A stretch of DNA of 64,000 nucleotides from Rutpela maculata (Eukaryota > Arthropoda > Insecta > Coleoptera > Cerambycidae), in contig OW386289.2 in NCBI GenBank assembly GCA_936432065.2, forward strand, positions 33,783,372 through 33,847,371, given 5' to 3'. Below the pieces are notes generated by a model, which worked only from the letters and a program-made list of their open reading frames with translations, was not told where the DNA came from and searched no databases. Positions 1 to 11,368 of the stretch are shown piece after piece (within the stretch, counting starts at the first letter, position 1; the number at the start of each line of letters is the position of its first letter). The position numbers were made by a program, and so were the translations under genes.

Positions 1-682
1 CTTTATCTGAAATATTTACTACTTAGTATTTGTGAAAATGATCCTAAAGGTATTTATAAATACTTAAACTATTTAAATAACTAGGAAGTATTTAAATACT
101 TCCAAAAAGTATTTAAATCCTTTTATGACTGTATTTAAATACTTTCAGAAATATTAGAATACCCTCTAAGTATTTGAATCAAAAAAGTATTTAAATAAAT
201 ACAACAAATATAATCAAATACAGACAGGCTGATATTCCTCAAGAATCAAGACATGTACTATACTATGTATTTAATAAATACATTGCATCATTCAGTCTTC
301 AGTCATTCACGTCTTAATTCTCAGAAAGTTGGTTGAAAGCAGACATAGACAGTAAGTGTTACTGTTAACTGTTAATGTACATGTTTTGTGATTGTGACAG
401 AGAACAGTTGAACTAGTACCATAGTCTCTGTGCTTTATTTGGGTATTTGCAGAAGACGCAAAGGTCTAGCTCTACGGATAAGTAAAAGTCCAATACCCAA
501 CTAGAACTGATTAAGTATAGAGGTATTAAAATAGTGTCCTAGAAGTTCATGAAAGTCATGAAACCTAAAATTTTGACACCTCAAATAGTCAAATAGTATT
601 TAATATAATAATAATAATGATAATAATAAGTGTTTATTGATTTCTACAAAAATAGAAAATTCATTTTGGCGAAGTTTAGCCA

Positions 683-1085
683 AAGGATAGGATTTTGCAA
701 AGTGAGAAGGAAATATATCTATTTTCGGTTTATTATTAATATTTAAAAAATCATAAATGGTATAATCTTTAAAATAGTTTCAGATACTTCCCATTGCTCT
801 AAGGAATACAACCATGTACAGTTTTTATCATAAATTTTATATATAGTTAAATGCTGTACTTTAATAATGAAATTAGGAACTATTTTCATTGACAAACTAC
901 AAGATTCAAATACAACACAAATTTACAATAAAAAAAAAATATATAGTTGTATTCGTTAGAACAGCAATTATTTAAAATAGTTTTAAAGACTACATACTAA
1001 ACATACTATGTGTGATTTTTTAATTATTTATAATAAACCGAAAATAAACGTATATTTCCCTCTCACTCTGCAAAATCCTATCCTT
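683..1085. mobile_element. Foldback MITE, family 1 (copy a)
   Basis: The termini are AAGGATAGGATTTTGCA and its complement TGCAAAATCCTATCCTT. The inverted similarity continues deep into the element (AGTGAGAAGGAAATAT against ATATTTCCCTCTCACT, then the CGGTTTATTATAA-like segment), so most of the roughly 400 bp can fold on itself. A second copy lies at 13815-14203. There is no coding capacity. The superfamily is not determined. Confidence 0.65.
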
Positions 1086-1107
1086 AAAGGCTATTTTTAC
1101 ACTTAAC

Positions 1108-1705
1108 TATACTACGGGAGCCCACCCTAAGTGTCTGTGCCCCCCCTCCCAATGTTTTTCATAAAGATTAAAACCTAAGGCCTAAGGAACAATTTAAGAC
1201 ATGTCCCACAAAAAAAATTTGCACATATTGTTTTTGTCATTTAACATAAAAACTAAAAAAGATAGGGAAAAACTTTCTGCACAAAAAACAAAGTGCATAA
1301 AATTTTCTACAATTTTGTTCCTATAAAATATTTGGATAGGAGTTACCATTTTCCAGATAAATGATTCAACTCTTAAAATAAAATATAAAATTCAATATAA
1401 AACGTAATACTACGGGAGCCCACCCTAACTGTCCGTGCACCCCCCGATCCTTGGGGACAATGTTTTTCATAAAGATTAAAGCCTAACGAACAATTTAAGG
1501 CATGTCCCCAAAAAGAAAAACTGGCTGTACTTTCAAAATGGCGTCCGTTTAAAAAAAAATTGCAAATGTTGTCTTGGTCACTTAACACAAAAACTAAAAA
1601 AGATGGAGAAAAACTTTCTGCACAAATCACAAAGTGCATAAAATTTTCTAGAATTTTGTTCCTATACAATATTTGGATAGGAGTTACCATTTTCCAGATA
1701 CCATT
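1108..1705. repeat. Direct duplication, about 300-bp unit, two copies
   Basis: A unit starting ACTACGGGAGCCCACC at 1111 and ending near TTTTCCAGATA (about 1362) recurs from 1409 to about 1705 with small differences, including an inserted stretch near 1515-1545. It is non-coding; the short frames over it are not supported by any recognisable protein. Confidence 0.6.
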
Positions 1706-2100
1706 GTTACCGTTTTCGAGATTAATGTCTGCAAATTATATTATTATTATTATTATTATTTTCAGTTTATTTTATTTTTTGTTATGTTAATAATATAAAG
1801 TTATATTATACGCCTTACCATAATTATCACAGTTATTTCCTCCAAATGATTTACCGATATATGAATGAGGGCTCCCCGACCACTATGCTTCAAAATATTT
1901 CAGTGTTATCAAAATATTTAAATATTCAGAAAGTATTTAAATACTAAGTTTGAACTATTTAATTACTTTTGTTATTTGTTATTTAAATACTTTTATCTTT
2001 TGAAAATACTTAATATTTAAATACTTTCAATTTTCTGAAAGTATTTAGTATTTAATATTTAAATACTTTTTCAAAGTATTTGCCCAGCTCTGGTACATAT

Positions 2101-2336
2101 TATCTGCAGATAAATTGGTAAGCACAAAAAAAATAATAAAACCCAGTTCGGTTCATTTACCTTCTTAAATCTGTGATAAATACTTGTTGGCATTTAAATT
2201 GTTACTTGGGTTACCAACCGTGAAGGAGTGACATTTTTAAAGATTGAAGAGGGAATATATGCAAAATTTATTTAATGATAAAGAGATCATAAGGAATGTG
2301 GAAATCTAATAGAAATTAATTTCAGTACCGGGCTAA
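2101..2336. other. Unassigned AT-rich spacer
   Basis: I see no gene, tandem repeat or transposon terminus here. Confidence 0.4.
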
Positions 2337-2451
2337 CAATCACTCATTTGTAACTTTCTTAATGCTAGAAAAAAGTTTCAAATAAAAAAGTTACGTCCAT
2401 CTCTTATCTTCGCTTCTTCTCGGTACATTTGCAATCTATTTCGAAAGAAAA

Positions 2452-2728
2452 ATAAAATTATATAAAAAAAATATTTTTAAGAAAAATCTTTTATTCGAAA
2501 AAACCACTAAAAAGTGAAAATATTTTTTTTAAAATTCATACACCTGGAAACCAAAAACTTTGGAGACGGTCATATAGCGCTATTGCATAGTTACTTTGCT
2601 CAATTGATCACCCCCAAATCTTTTGGTTTCCAGGTGTATGAATTTTAAAAAATATACTTTCACTTTTTAGTAGTTTCTTCAAATAAAAGCTTTTTCTTAA
2701 AAATATTTCTTTTATATAATTTTATTTT
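2452..2728. repeat. Short hairpin MITE
   Basis: Two arms of about 100 bp are inverted copies: ATAAAATTATATAAAAGAAA-like outer ends, then CACTAAAAAGTGAAA, then ATTCATACACCTGGAAACCAAA. The unpaired centre is about 60 bp (2567-2620). It lies in the left arm of the 2337-5478 foldback. Confidence 0.6.
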
Positions 2729-2794
2729 TTACTTTTTAGTCTACTTATTTTACAGACAAACAGACAGACAAAATCCTTTCATTTGATAACCCCC

Positions 2795-3325
2795 ATGGCA
2801 AGGGAGTCGTGAAGAAAAAGATAATTTGCCATCCTAGGGCGTCCGCCATATTAGATTTAGAATGACGTCACATAGTTTATCGTATTTTACTCGTCAAACC
2901 CGTTCATGTGATAATCCACATCAAAGGGGTTGTGAAGAAAAGTAAACGATACTCCGCCATCTTAGAGCGTCCGCCATATTGAATTTAGAATGACGTCACA
3001 TAGTTTATTGTATTTTACTCGTCAAACCCTTTCATTTGGGTTGTGAAGAAAAAGGCGATCCGCCATCTTGGGACGTACGCCATATTGAATTTATAATGAC
3101 GTCACATAGTTTATCGTATTTTACTCGTCAAACTCTTTCATTTCATACGCATATCAAGGGGGTTGTGAAGAAAAAGGCGATCCGCCATCTTGGAACGTCC
3201 GCCATATTGAATTTAGATTGACGTCACATAGTTTATCATATTTTATTCATCAAGAGAGTTGTGAAGAGAAAAGCGATCCGCCCTCTTGGGACGTCCGCCA
3301 TATTGGATTTAGACTGATAATGGCT
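2795..3325. repeat. Tandem array, about 100-125-bp unit, 4-5 copies
   Basis: Each unit contains GTTGTGAAGAAAA, CCGCCATCTTGGGACGTCCG, CCATATTGAATTTAGA, TGACGTCACATAGTTTAT and TTTTACTCGTCAAAC. Units differ in length because the stretch after the TTTCAT motif is missing from some. The array ends at about 3320 and is followed by a unique tail (TGTTGCATTGTCACCGG..) to about 3460. No protein is supported. The conserved octamer TGACGTCA is a CRE-type palindrome. Confidence 0.75.
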
Positions 3326-3861
3326 ATACTATGTTGCATTGTCACCGGACTTATACACGTCTGCCAAATTTCAAAGCTCTAGCTTAATTAGACCCAGTCG
3401 AAATTTAGCTTGCAAGATTTGACCTAAACAAACAAACATACAACATTGCAAGTTAAATAAAAGCTTTTAAAAAGTTTCTCGTATGTTGTTACACTTGAGA
3501 ATGCAAGTTTTCGGCATAGCCTTAGAAATAAAAATAATGCTTTCTACACTTATTAAAATTTGACCTACTATTAACACATTTTGTTAAATATATAGTGATA
3601 GCACGAAAAAAATTGAGAGTAATTTATTGTGCCGTTCTTGAGTTAGAACGAGTTAAACGGAAAAATAACTGTTTTATAGAGGGTGTCCAAAAAGTCTGGA
3701 AACGGTCAAATATCTCGAGAAATACACATTGTATCCAAAAAAGAAAAAACACATCCTTGATAATTTTAAAAGCGCTATCCAATGATACCAAACGCGACTC
3801 CCCATCCCCACCCCTTGGGGTGGGGCGGGAAGTCAACTTTAAAATCTTAAATGGGTACCCC

Positions 3862-4788
3862 CCCTAATAGCACACGATGTCCGCCGGACGTCCGTTTTAT
3901 GTCCATTTAATGTACTGACGTCCATGGACATAAACTGGACGCCTACCGGACGTTCATCATCGGATTTACTTTGAAATTGTACGGAATTGACGTTCTCTGT
4001 ATGTCCATTTTATGTACGGAAAGTATGTACATTTTATGTCCAGATAGGGACAGGAGATGGACGTCCTTTTCGTGTCCGTTGATTTAAATATTATATTTTT
4101 GCAATAAATGATAATATCTCCATACCGCTTTCTCTCCAACACGTTTCCGAAATATATGTGTACATACCAGAGAATAGCACAATTAACGTCCAACATATGT
4201 GCCGCAACGGACGTCCTTCGGCAAGTACGCACATTTTAGGTCCCTATAGGGACAGCAGCAGGACGTCTATTTAATATAAAAATAAAAAAACGTTAACAAA
4301 ACCGGTTTTTCAATTTTACAATGTTTTTGTTTACATTTGACCGTTATTTCTGTAAAATTTGTAGTTTATTTTTTATAGTAATTTGTAATTTATCATTAAT
4401 AATTTAATTTTAATCTTTTTTGTAAATTATTAATATTATTTGATACTAAATATTTATTAAACATTCAAATAGGTACCTTCTACATTTTGAAATAAATAGT
4501 TATATTAGTCAACTGTACAGTCTAAGTAAGCACTAATAAGCCAAGTTGGTGGCCGAGTGAGAGAACAACAAATCACGAGATCAACAGTTCGATCCCTGCT
4601 CATACCGGTTTCTTTTTTTTTTCTAAATAATTAGAATGTACAAATATTTTCCCAAGTTGTGACATTTGCACGTCCTTCGGCTGCCCGTCGGATGTACTTT
4701 GGACCAAAAACGAACGTCCATCGGATGTACTGTATGTCCGTCGAGGACGTCCTTCAGATGTCCACAGAACAATGTTGTGCTATTAGGG
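3862..4788. mobile_element. Non-autonomous TIR element with GGACGTCC arrays and a tRNA-like module
   Basis: The ends are CCCTAATAGCACA (3862) and TGTGCTATTAGGG (4788). Both subterminal regions (about 3875-4270 and 4665-4765) are packed with GGACGTCC, ATGTCC and ACGTCCAT motifs, probably transposase-binding sites. A tRNA-like Pol III promoter sits inside (4549-4622). No transposase frame is present. Layout and termini resemble the element at 6677-8452, suggesting one superfamily, which I cannot name. Confidence 0.65.
4549..4622 (+). promoter_or_regulatory. tRNA-like Pol III promoter with T-run terminator
   Basis: The A-box-like TGGCCGAGTGA (about 4550) lies about 35 bp before the B-box-like AGTTCGATCCC (4586-4596), the spacing of a tRNA promoter. 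A run of about ten T (4613-4622) follows and could terminate Pol III. No cloverleaf acceptor stem is evident, so this is a tRNA-derived module rather than a tRNA gene. Confidence 0.5.
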
Positions 4789-5487
4789 CCTATTTTTTAT
4801 TGCAGAATCGGATTCTACGGCAAACATTACGTCAAGTTTGTCTGAAACGTTTTTTTCGATTCGTGACAGATGGCGCTATAATCGCAAATATTTTTTTTTC
4901 ATAATTTCTAAAAAATTCTACGGAAGAATGAAAAATAATAAAGTACGAGTTCATTCAATGGTATTAAATTTAATACCCCCCACTGGAATTCCACTTTCAC
5001 TTGTGCACTGATAGATTTTTAATCACACGTGTTAATTAGATATTATGACTTAACTATTGTGATGTTAATCATATCACTTTACGCGGAATTTTTCACTTAA
5101 CACATCAGCGTAATTTCGTTCTATTGTGTCGACTTTTAGTCGGGTTTTCACGTAAATTTGTCGCAACATTTTTAAAGCGTCTTTTCTGTTTGAAACCATT
5201 AAACGAACCCTCCTTATTGTGTTATCATTATATATCTGTTAACAAAATGTGTTAATATGTAGGTCAAATTTTAATAAGTGTAGAAAACATTTTTTTAAGA
5301 CTATGTCGAAAATTTGCATTCTCAAATGTAACATGCGGGAAACTTTTTTATCTTTCGAAATAGATACCAAATGTATCGAGAGAAAACGTAGATAAAAAAA
5401 ATGGATGTAACTTTTTTACCTATTTGAAACACTTTCTTTTCTAGCATTAGCAGTTTTCGAGAAAATTGCAAATGAATGATAGAAATC

Positions 5488-5690
5488 TGAAAAAAACATT
5501 TTTGTCCAGATTCAAAATTGAGAAGCGGGGAACAGAAATATGACTTTTGTTCTGGTTGCAAAAATTGACGAGCGGGGGCAGAAATGAGTTTTCGTCCGTA
5601 TTTCAAAATTGATGAGCAGGTAGAAGGAAATGGAAAAAAAAATACGAAAATTGATTAGCAGGAGAGGACAAAATGATTTTTTTTTTAAAA
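5488..5690. repeat. Degenerate minisatellite, about 45-65-bp unit, 4 copies
   Basis: Units begin ATTGA(G/C/T)(A/G)AGC(G/A)GG followed by AGAAAT and TTTTxGTxC motifs, starting at about 5516, 5564, 5607 and 5649. No protein is supported. Continuing to 5760 is an unassigned spacer. Confidence 0.45.
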
Positions 5691-6739
5691 AGCAGAGTGC
5701 AAAGAGCTCGCAACGCCCCCCATTCCCTGGCGCGCGTCCCTTCACGCATTGTTGCCCCTAGGCTATAGCAGAGCTGGGTCGGATGCAGTTAGAATGTATT
5801 CGAATACCGGATATGGATACATCAAATGTATTCGATTACCAGAGATAAGATACGGATACTTTTTGCTTTAAAAAGTATCCGAATACCTTGTATTCGAATA
5901 ATTTTTTCGGATACGGATACCGGATACTTTTCTTTCGTTTGTGAAAAAAATATTTTATGAAATTCAGATTTCTTTAAAGGTGTCCGAGATGCTATCTGTT
6001 TCTTTTAAATAAATATATGTATTAACCGTTCCAAGGAAACGAATATTTCCCCTGAAGTGCTTTTGGATATTTTATTTGTATTTTTTTTTGTAGCAAAACA
6101 CCAACAACAAATTAATTTTTTCTGAAATCGGTCAAGAATGTCTACTTTCTCTGTGCAATTTTAGATCCCAAAATACGCTATTCTGGTATTTTAGTCCGTT
6201 GCTAAGCAACTATCAGAAAACAGTCCGGGAAACTTACTTTCCCGGTCTAAACTGGGAAAGTAATTTTCCTGGGTTGGTGGACAAGGTGGTTAAAAAATAA
6301 GAAAACCTGATATTTTTGCGAGAATAAAATACCAGTTGTTGAAATTGAAGCAAAAGTTTAAAATCTTATAGGAAAAATTGTTCCTAATGTCGATGGAAGT
6401 TCAGATATGAGATATGATTTAAATTGTCTAGTTTTTTTGCAAAAGTAACTAAAGAAAGTGGATGATTTATTAATTTGTTTAATACAATAATCACAAAACA
6501 GGCATTTTTATACTGTTCATGTTATGAAATAAATTAGCTACTTTGGTTAACTTTGTGAAATTACTTTAATCTTAAAATTGAGATGAAGCTTTCAAACATA
6601 ACTGAACTTCTATCTCAACATTAGAAACAATGTTTCCTGTAATATTTTCATCTTTTGCTTGAAGAACTGGTACTTTCCCAGGTAGCAGGGTGACGTCATT
6701 ATGACGTCTTTTAAAGGTGATTTTTCGTCGCCGACGTCA

Positions 6740-7060
6740 TTGATTGTCCCAATAAATGACGTACCAGAGACGTGATATTTAAAACCTACTTCTGACGTCA
6801 TCATGAAGACGTCAAATACACGTTTCTTTTAGATCATTATTTTGACGTCATTAATTAATGACGTACCAGGGACGTGATATTTAAAACGTACTTCTGACGT
6901 CATCATGAAGACGTCAAATACACGTTTCTTTTAGATCATTATTTTGACGTCATTAATTAATGACGTACCAGGGACGTGATATTTAAAACGTACTTCTGAC
7001 GTCATCATGAAGACGTCAAATACACGTTTCTTTTAGGTCATTATTTTGACGTCATTTTGT
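6740..7060. repeat. 102-bp tandem repeat rich in CRE-type TGACGTCA
   Basis: TTTGACGTCATTAATTAATG occurs at 6841 and 6943, and its first half again at 7045, exactly 102 bp apart. A more diverged copy precedes them at about 6730. Each unit has two or three TGACGTCA or GACGTC palindromes and the segment ACGTGATATTTAAAAC. It lies in the left subterminal part of the element at 6677-8452. Confidence 0.85.
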
Positions 7061-7339
7061 CGTCACAATTGGTCATTTGGTTCACTATATATATTCATAT
7101 ATTCACTATATATACGTGATCTACCAAGAAATGCGGAAAATAAAATGGTGTGCTAGTCTTCAATGTGGGAAAGCCCCTGCAAAATTTTAGAGGATTCTGA
7201 GGTAATTTAGTATATTAAATTATTAGTCAATTTGCGAAGATACACTACTGATGTTGTGTAAGTCCTGACCTAATTCTGAAGAGATCGACGAACTTACTGG
7301 TGAAATAACGTATTCGAGTTGTTTACATTTCCTTAATTG

Positions 7340-7520
7340 GCATAAAATGTGAAGCCGGCCGGCGAGATCAACGATCCAGCGGCAGGTAGTCAACATTGTT
7401 GGTACGCTTTGAAGATAATTGGAATTCCAGCGGACCAATTCACTTTTACGAATGAGTTCAAAGCATACCGACAAGGCTGGCTCCGTGCCGCTGGATCGTG
7501 TGTAGACCTCTAGAGAGCCG
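7340..7520. repeat. MITE-like inverted repeat (also at 37080-37325)
   Basis: GATCCAGCGGCAG and TGCCGCTGGATCGTGTGTAG are inverted around a centre containing CCAGCGGACCAATTCACTTTTACG. The same motifs recur at 37080-37325, indicating a dispersed family. It sits inside the element at 6677-8452. Confidence 0.5.
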
Positions 7521-8135
7521 CGTTTTTTGCTTCCGGTCGAACAATAGTTATACGGCCGTGTCATTGACCGGTTTAACTAAATATCTCGTATATCTGCTTG
7601 TCATTTCAGCATGAGATTAATGTCTTCGATTTATTTCGGTATTTTTGTAGTGTGATTTGATTAAATCCAAAAAGTCACTTCTATCTTATTATCCAGCTTT
7701 GCTGTCAGTAGTGTCAATCCCAAGTCTGATAAAGTGATATGATTAGTTGAAGTCATTGGCGGCGTATTCCTACAAAAAAATAAGGTAATTTTTTGGGTCA
7801 TTTTTTAAAAAATTTTCATTTTTTTTTACACCTTTCGGTGGGGACAACCTACTGTTAAATTTTCCGCATGTCCTGGTAGATCACGTTGTATATGTATATA
7901 TGTGATATATATATTATTACAATAAAAACGTACATATAGAAACATCAGTATGTTTTGACATAGTTGCCGAATATATTTTGCAACCTGAAATTTCAATTTA
8001 AATAAATCATTATAAAATAAAAATAAATAGAAGTATTTAGTGACTAGTTCAATTTTTGCCACAGTAATAATAATTTTGTTTTACTATTTCTAACTAGGTA
8101 TACAGCTTTTAAACATATTTAAATAAAGATGTTCA

Positions 8136-8207
8136 ATGGTTCAGTGAGTTAAGTGTTATGTTGCGAGTCAAGAGGTCGGCGGTTCGATCCCTGCACATTT
8201 TTTTTTT
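8136..8207 (+). promoter_or_regulatory. tRNA-like Pol III promoter with T-run terminator
   Basis: The A-box-like TGGTTCAGTGAG (about 8137) and the exact B-box-like GGTTCGATCCC (8181-8191) are spaced as in a tRNA, and a T-run at 8198-8207 follows directly. The arrangement parallels 4549-4622 in a different element. Acceptor-stem pairing is not evident. Confidence 0.5.
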
Positions 8208-10619
8208 CGTCAAAAACTTTATTAATAATTGTGGAAAAATATTATAATGAGAGGTTTGCATCCCTTATCGCAAAATTCACTGATTACAATACGTCATATT
8301 AGCGTCATATGTATGACGTCATATATATGACGTCATTGGGCTGTGACATTGTGCCGTCTTTTTCACGTCATTTTTACGTCATGCTGAAGGTGAAATTGAC
8401 GTAATTAATGCCGAAAAAACGACGTCATAATGACGGCACCTTGCTGCCTGGGTTACTTTTGTAACAATTTCAAGTTCTCCTATTTTTTAACCATTCTGTA
8501 CGTTATATCGACATTCCAACTATAGCTAGGACTTTTTATAAAGAATGACTAGGAAATAATATTTAATATGTATATATATTTTTTATGGTATTCAGATATT
8601 TTCAGTATTCGGATACTTTTATTTGTATTCGAATACTTTTATCAGTATTCGAATACTCGCCTAATGTATTCGAAAAACTTTACTTTATTAATTTGTGTCG
8701 GATACGGATAACGGATACAATTTTAAGAAAGTATTCGAATACAGCTTTCGGATACAGAAAAAGTATCCGAATACTGTATTCGAATACTACCCAGCTCTGG
8801 GCTATAGCCTAGTTAGCCTTGTGAATAATCCGGCCCTGCTTAGTTGTTAAAGTACTCGTACAAATTTTAGGTTTGTGCAATGTGTACGCTATATAATAAT
8901 AGCGCAACTTATTTATAAACTGCAATTTCTGCAGTTTAATATTTGATAAAGGGTAAATTGATAAAATATTAAAATGGAAAAAGCTGTACATCAAGGTCTG
9001 AAGTCCCCATCCCTTTTCCTTAACCCTTTATTACTGCAATCGCATTATGCCTCCTCCATCCCTTCCTATTGCTTGGATTGCGATAATTTTTTTTAAATTA
9101 AAGATAAAAAAAACCCTCACTTACCTGTAGAGAAAATTCTCCTCTGAACCCTTTCCTTCATACTCAAAAACGCATTTAAAAAAAAATGCAAAAGGTTTTC
9201 CCTCCCACAAGTTTGCTTATTTGAAAAAAAATTTTAAAAAAATCAATAAATCAATCAGTCAAATACCAGAGGTAATAGCGAATAAATTTCATTTTGGTTT
9301 TTCAAAATCTCACGACAGGGAAAAAAGTTCAGGAGGTTGAATAATTTTCCTTTTCCTACGCCCCCACCACCCGCATCCTCCGGCTCCATCAATTCTTGTC
9401 TATTTCATCTACTACAAAAAAATCTCATTCCTCTAACTCCTTTTTTTTTGTTAAAACATTAAGAAATTACTTTTTTGTATATCAGTCTTCCGGCAAAAAA
9501 ACCCATATTTTAAAAGAAAAAAATCACGAAAAGTTACCGTCAGATTTGAAAAAAAAATAACCAGATTATGTACTTCTGCGAGATCTTCAATTTTTAATTC
9601 AACTTTTTTTTCGTCAAGTCAATAATAACGAAGTTATCATGGAAAAATATGTTTTTGCGGATTTTAAATGTGAATTCCCACCCCGTGCGATTAAGCTGAA
9701 CTAACTTGGTAACATGATAAAAGAGAACGCCTGTAACCGAATTGTCAAAAAAAAAAAAAAAATTAAAAAAGTTGGTTTCAAAACTCCTCTTTTTCTCGCC
9801 AGATCCGCTCCATGCAGTAAGATAAAATACAGATTATAAAATGGAAAAAATGGTTCCTTCATGAAACCGCGGGGATAAGTTATTTTTAAGAGTGTGCAAT
9901 GCCTATGCTTTTACATGGGAAACTTTGTGATTTTTTTCAAAGCTCCCTGTCCCACAAAAAAAAAAAATTAAAAAGGAATAAACATTTAGAAGTATGCGAT
10001 GCACAAAATAATATTTTTGTTGTTTTAAATAAACCACACATTTGCCTAAAAATCTGGGAAAACGAAACACATGTAAAAGTTCATTCATAGTTTCATAGAT
10101 GGCGACACATTGATAATTCAGACTCGGAATGGATTACAAGTGTTTATTTAATTTAGACCACGACAGTAAATATATCAAATATCTAACTTCGTAACGACAA
10201 GCACAATATTTTTCTACATAATAAAATATGTTTTCTGTATTTTTTATGCAATGCATTTAGTAATAAGAGTGATAAAACGAAATATATAAATAACTCTCTA
10301 GCCACGCCTACTTCCTTACCGTTTGCGATTCAGCCAGCATATACTGGCCAACATTTTCAAGGGACGCTTTATGTTTAAAAATGCAGCGGTTTAGAGAATA
10401 TTATAGCGGAGCGGATCTGATTTTGAAATGAAACCAACTTTTTTAATTTTTTTTTTTTTGACAGTTCGGTTACACGGATTTTCATTTATCATGTTATCAA
10501 GTTAGTTCAACTTAATCACACAGGGTGGGGGATGAATTCGCATTTAAAATTCGCAAAAACACGTTTTTCCTCGACGAAAAAAAAGTTAAATTAAAATTTG
10601 AAGATCTCGCGGAAGCTCG

Positions 10620-11095
10620 TAATGACTTAAAATTTGGTACACGTCTGTATTTTAACGAAATCTGGAACTAGATTATATTTTGATCTTACTTCGTTGAAGG
10701 GTTTGAGGGATAAATTGGAGTAAATAGAGGTAAATATGTAAATCAAGCAGTGAGAGTACGTAAAATTGATATTTGGTATATAAAAACGAAGTTAAGGTCT
10801 CAAAAAAATTTTTGGTATTACCACCCCCCATAACTAAAGGGGGTGAAAGAAATAAAATTGTAATTTAGCGTGTATACAAGAACCTAAGGCCTCAATTTTT
10901 TTTTACTTCATCCACCCCCACTGCCACCCCTCTACCACCACCCCCACCTCCACTACCGATATGGCATATCGTTTTATAGTTTTTTGGGGTAGACGATTTC
11001 AAACATTATGTTATTAAAGTTCCATAAATAATAATTTTCACATAGTGAAGTGCAAATATAGTATCAAAATTTTTTTCGCTGTGAGAGACTTGGAT
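10620..11095 (-). repeat. Dispersed repeat family 2, minus-strand copy
   Basis: The complement matches 13208-13795 and 55600-56335: ATCTGGAACTA.., TTTTTGGYATTA beside G-rich GGGGGTGG stretches, and the GATGTGGAA end. The family ends in ACAGACAGACAG-like repeats in the plus copies. It is non-coding and of undetermined class. Confidence 0.55.
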
Positions 11096-11368
11096 AGAAA
11101 ATCTAGGTGTGGAATTTTAAGATCTATAAACACCCTACAGGTTGCATTGTAATCTAGTCCTATGAACAAACCAACAACAGCGTACCTGCCTTTCAAGATT
11201 ATTTTAGCAGGTTGCTAAATTGACACCAATGTTTCAAGGATACATGAGGAGGATAGCGTCAGAGACGTGTCATCGCGTGTGTGTCTAGCTTCTACGATTT
11301 AAAATTAGAATACCATGCAACCTGTACGGTGTTTATAGATCTTCTATTATTTTATTGATTCTATACTA

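Larger units (their letters stand above)
1..2092. mobile_element. 3' part of a hAT-type non-autonomous element (left end outside window)
   Basis: The right end reads TTTGCCCAGCTCTG and stops at 2092. CAGAGCTGGGC-type termini are characteristic of hAT elements, and the same terminus bounds the element at 5769-8799. The flanking eight bases 2093-2100 (GTACATAT) would be the target-site duplication, but the left copy is outside the window. The interior has subterminal arrays of AAGTATTTAAATACTT-like palindromes (about 35-215 and 1905-2080), which probably mark the two subterminal regions. A nested MITE lies at 683-1085 and a tandem duplication at 1108-1705. No transposase coding is visible, so it is non-autonomous. 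Confidence 0.6.
2337..5478. repeat. Interrupted foldback: inverted arms 2343-2452 + 3465-3615 versus 5210-5478
   Basis: The reverse complement of 5210-5478 matches first 2343-2452 (TGCTAGAAAA.., CGAAAGA..) and then, after a roughly 1 kb interruption, 3465-3615 (AAAAGTTTCTCG.., CACTTATTAAAATTTGACC). The left arm was therefore split by the block 2452-3464. A further fragment of the same arm lies at 12440-12545. The loop 3616-5209 holds the TIR element at 3862-4788. Confidence 0.6.
6677..8452. mobile_element. Nested TIR element with TGACGTCA arrays and a tRNA-like module
   Basis: The ends CCCAGGTAGCAGGGTGACGT and its near-complement ending TTGCTGCCTGGG are inverted for over 30 bp. Flanks GTACTTT (6670-6676) and TTACTTT (8453-8459) look like a 7-bp target duplication with one mismatch. 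The element carries many TGACGTCA/GACGTCAT motifs: a three-unit tandem array (6740-7060), a MITE-like block with GATCCAGCGGCAG (7340-7520), and a tRNA-like module (8136-8207). There is no transposase. It lies entirely within the hAT-type element 5769-8799, so it is the later insertion. Confidence 0.7.
5769..8799. mobile_element. hAT-type non-autonomous element, 8-bp TSD
   Basis: The termini CAGAGCTGGGT (5769) and ACCCAGCTCTG (8799) are perfect inverted repeats of hAT type. They are flanked by the identical octamer GGCTATAG at 5761-5768 and 8800-8807. Subterminal regions (5790-5930, 8590-8790) are arrays of GTATTCGAATAC and GGATACGGATAC motifs. A second TIR element (6677-8452) is nested inside; without it the host element is about 1.25 kb. 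No transposase coding remains, so it must depend on a transposase in trans. Confidence 0.85.

Noticed and set aside
4549..8207. Genuine tRNA genes at 4549 and 8136
   Set aside because: A and B boxes are good but no acceptor or anticodon stem can be drawn by eye; both lie inside transposable elements.
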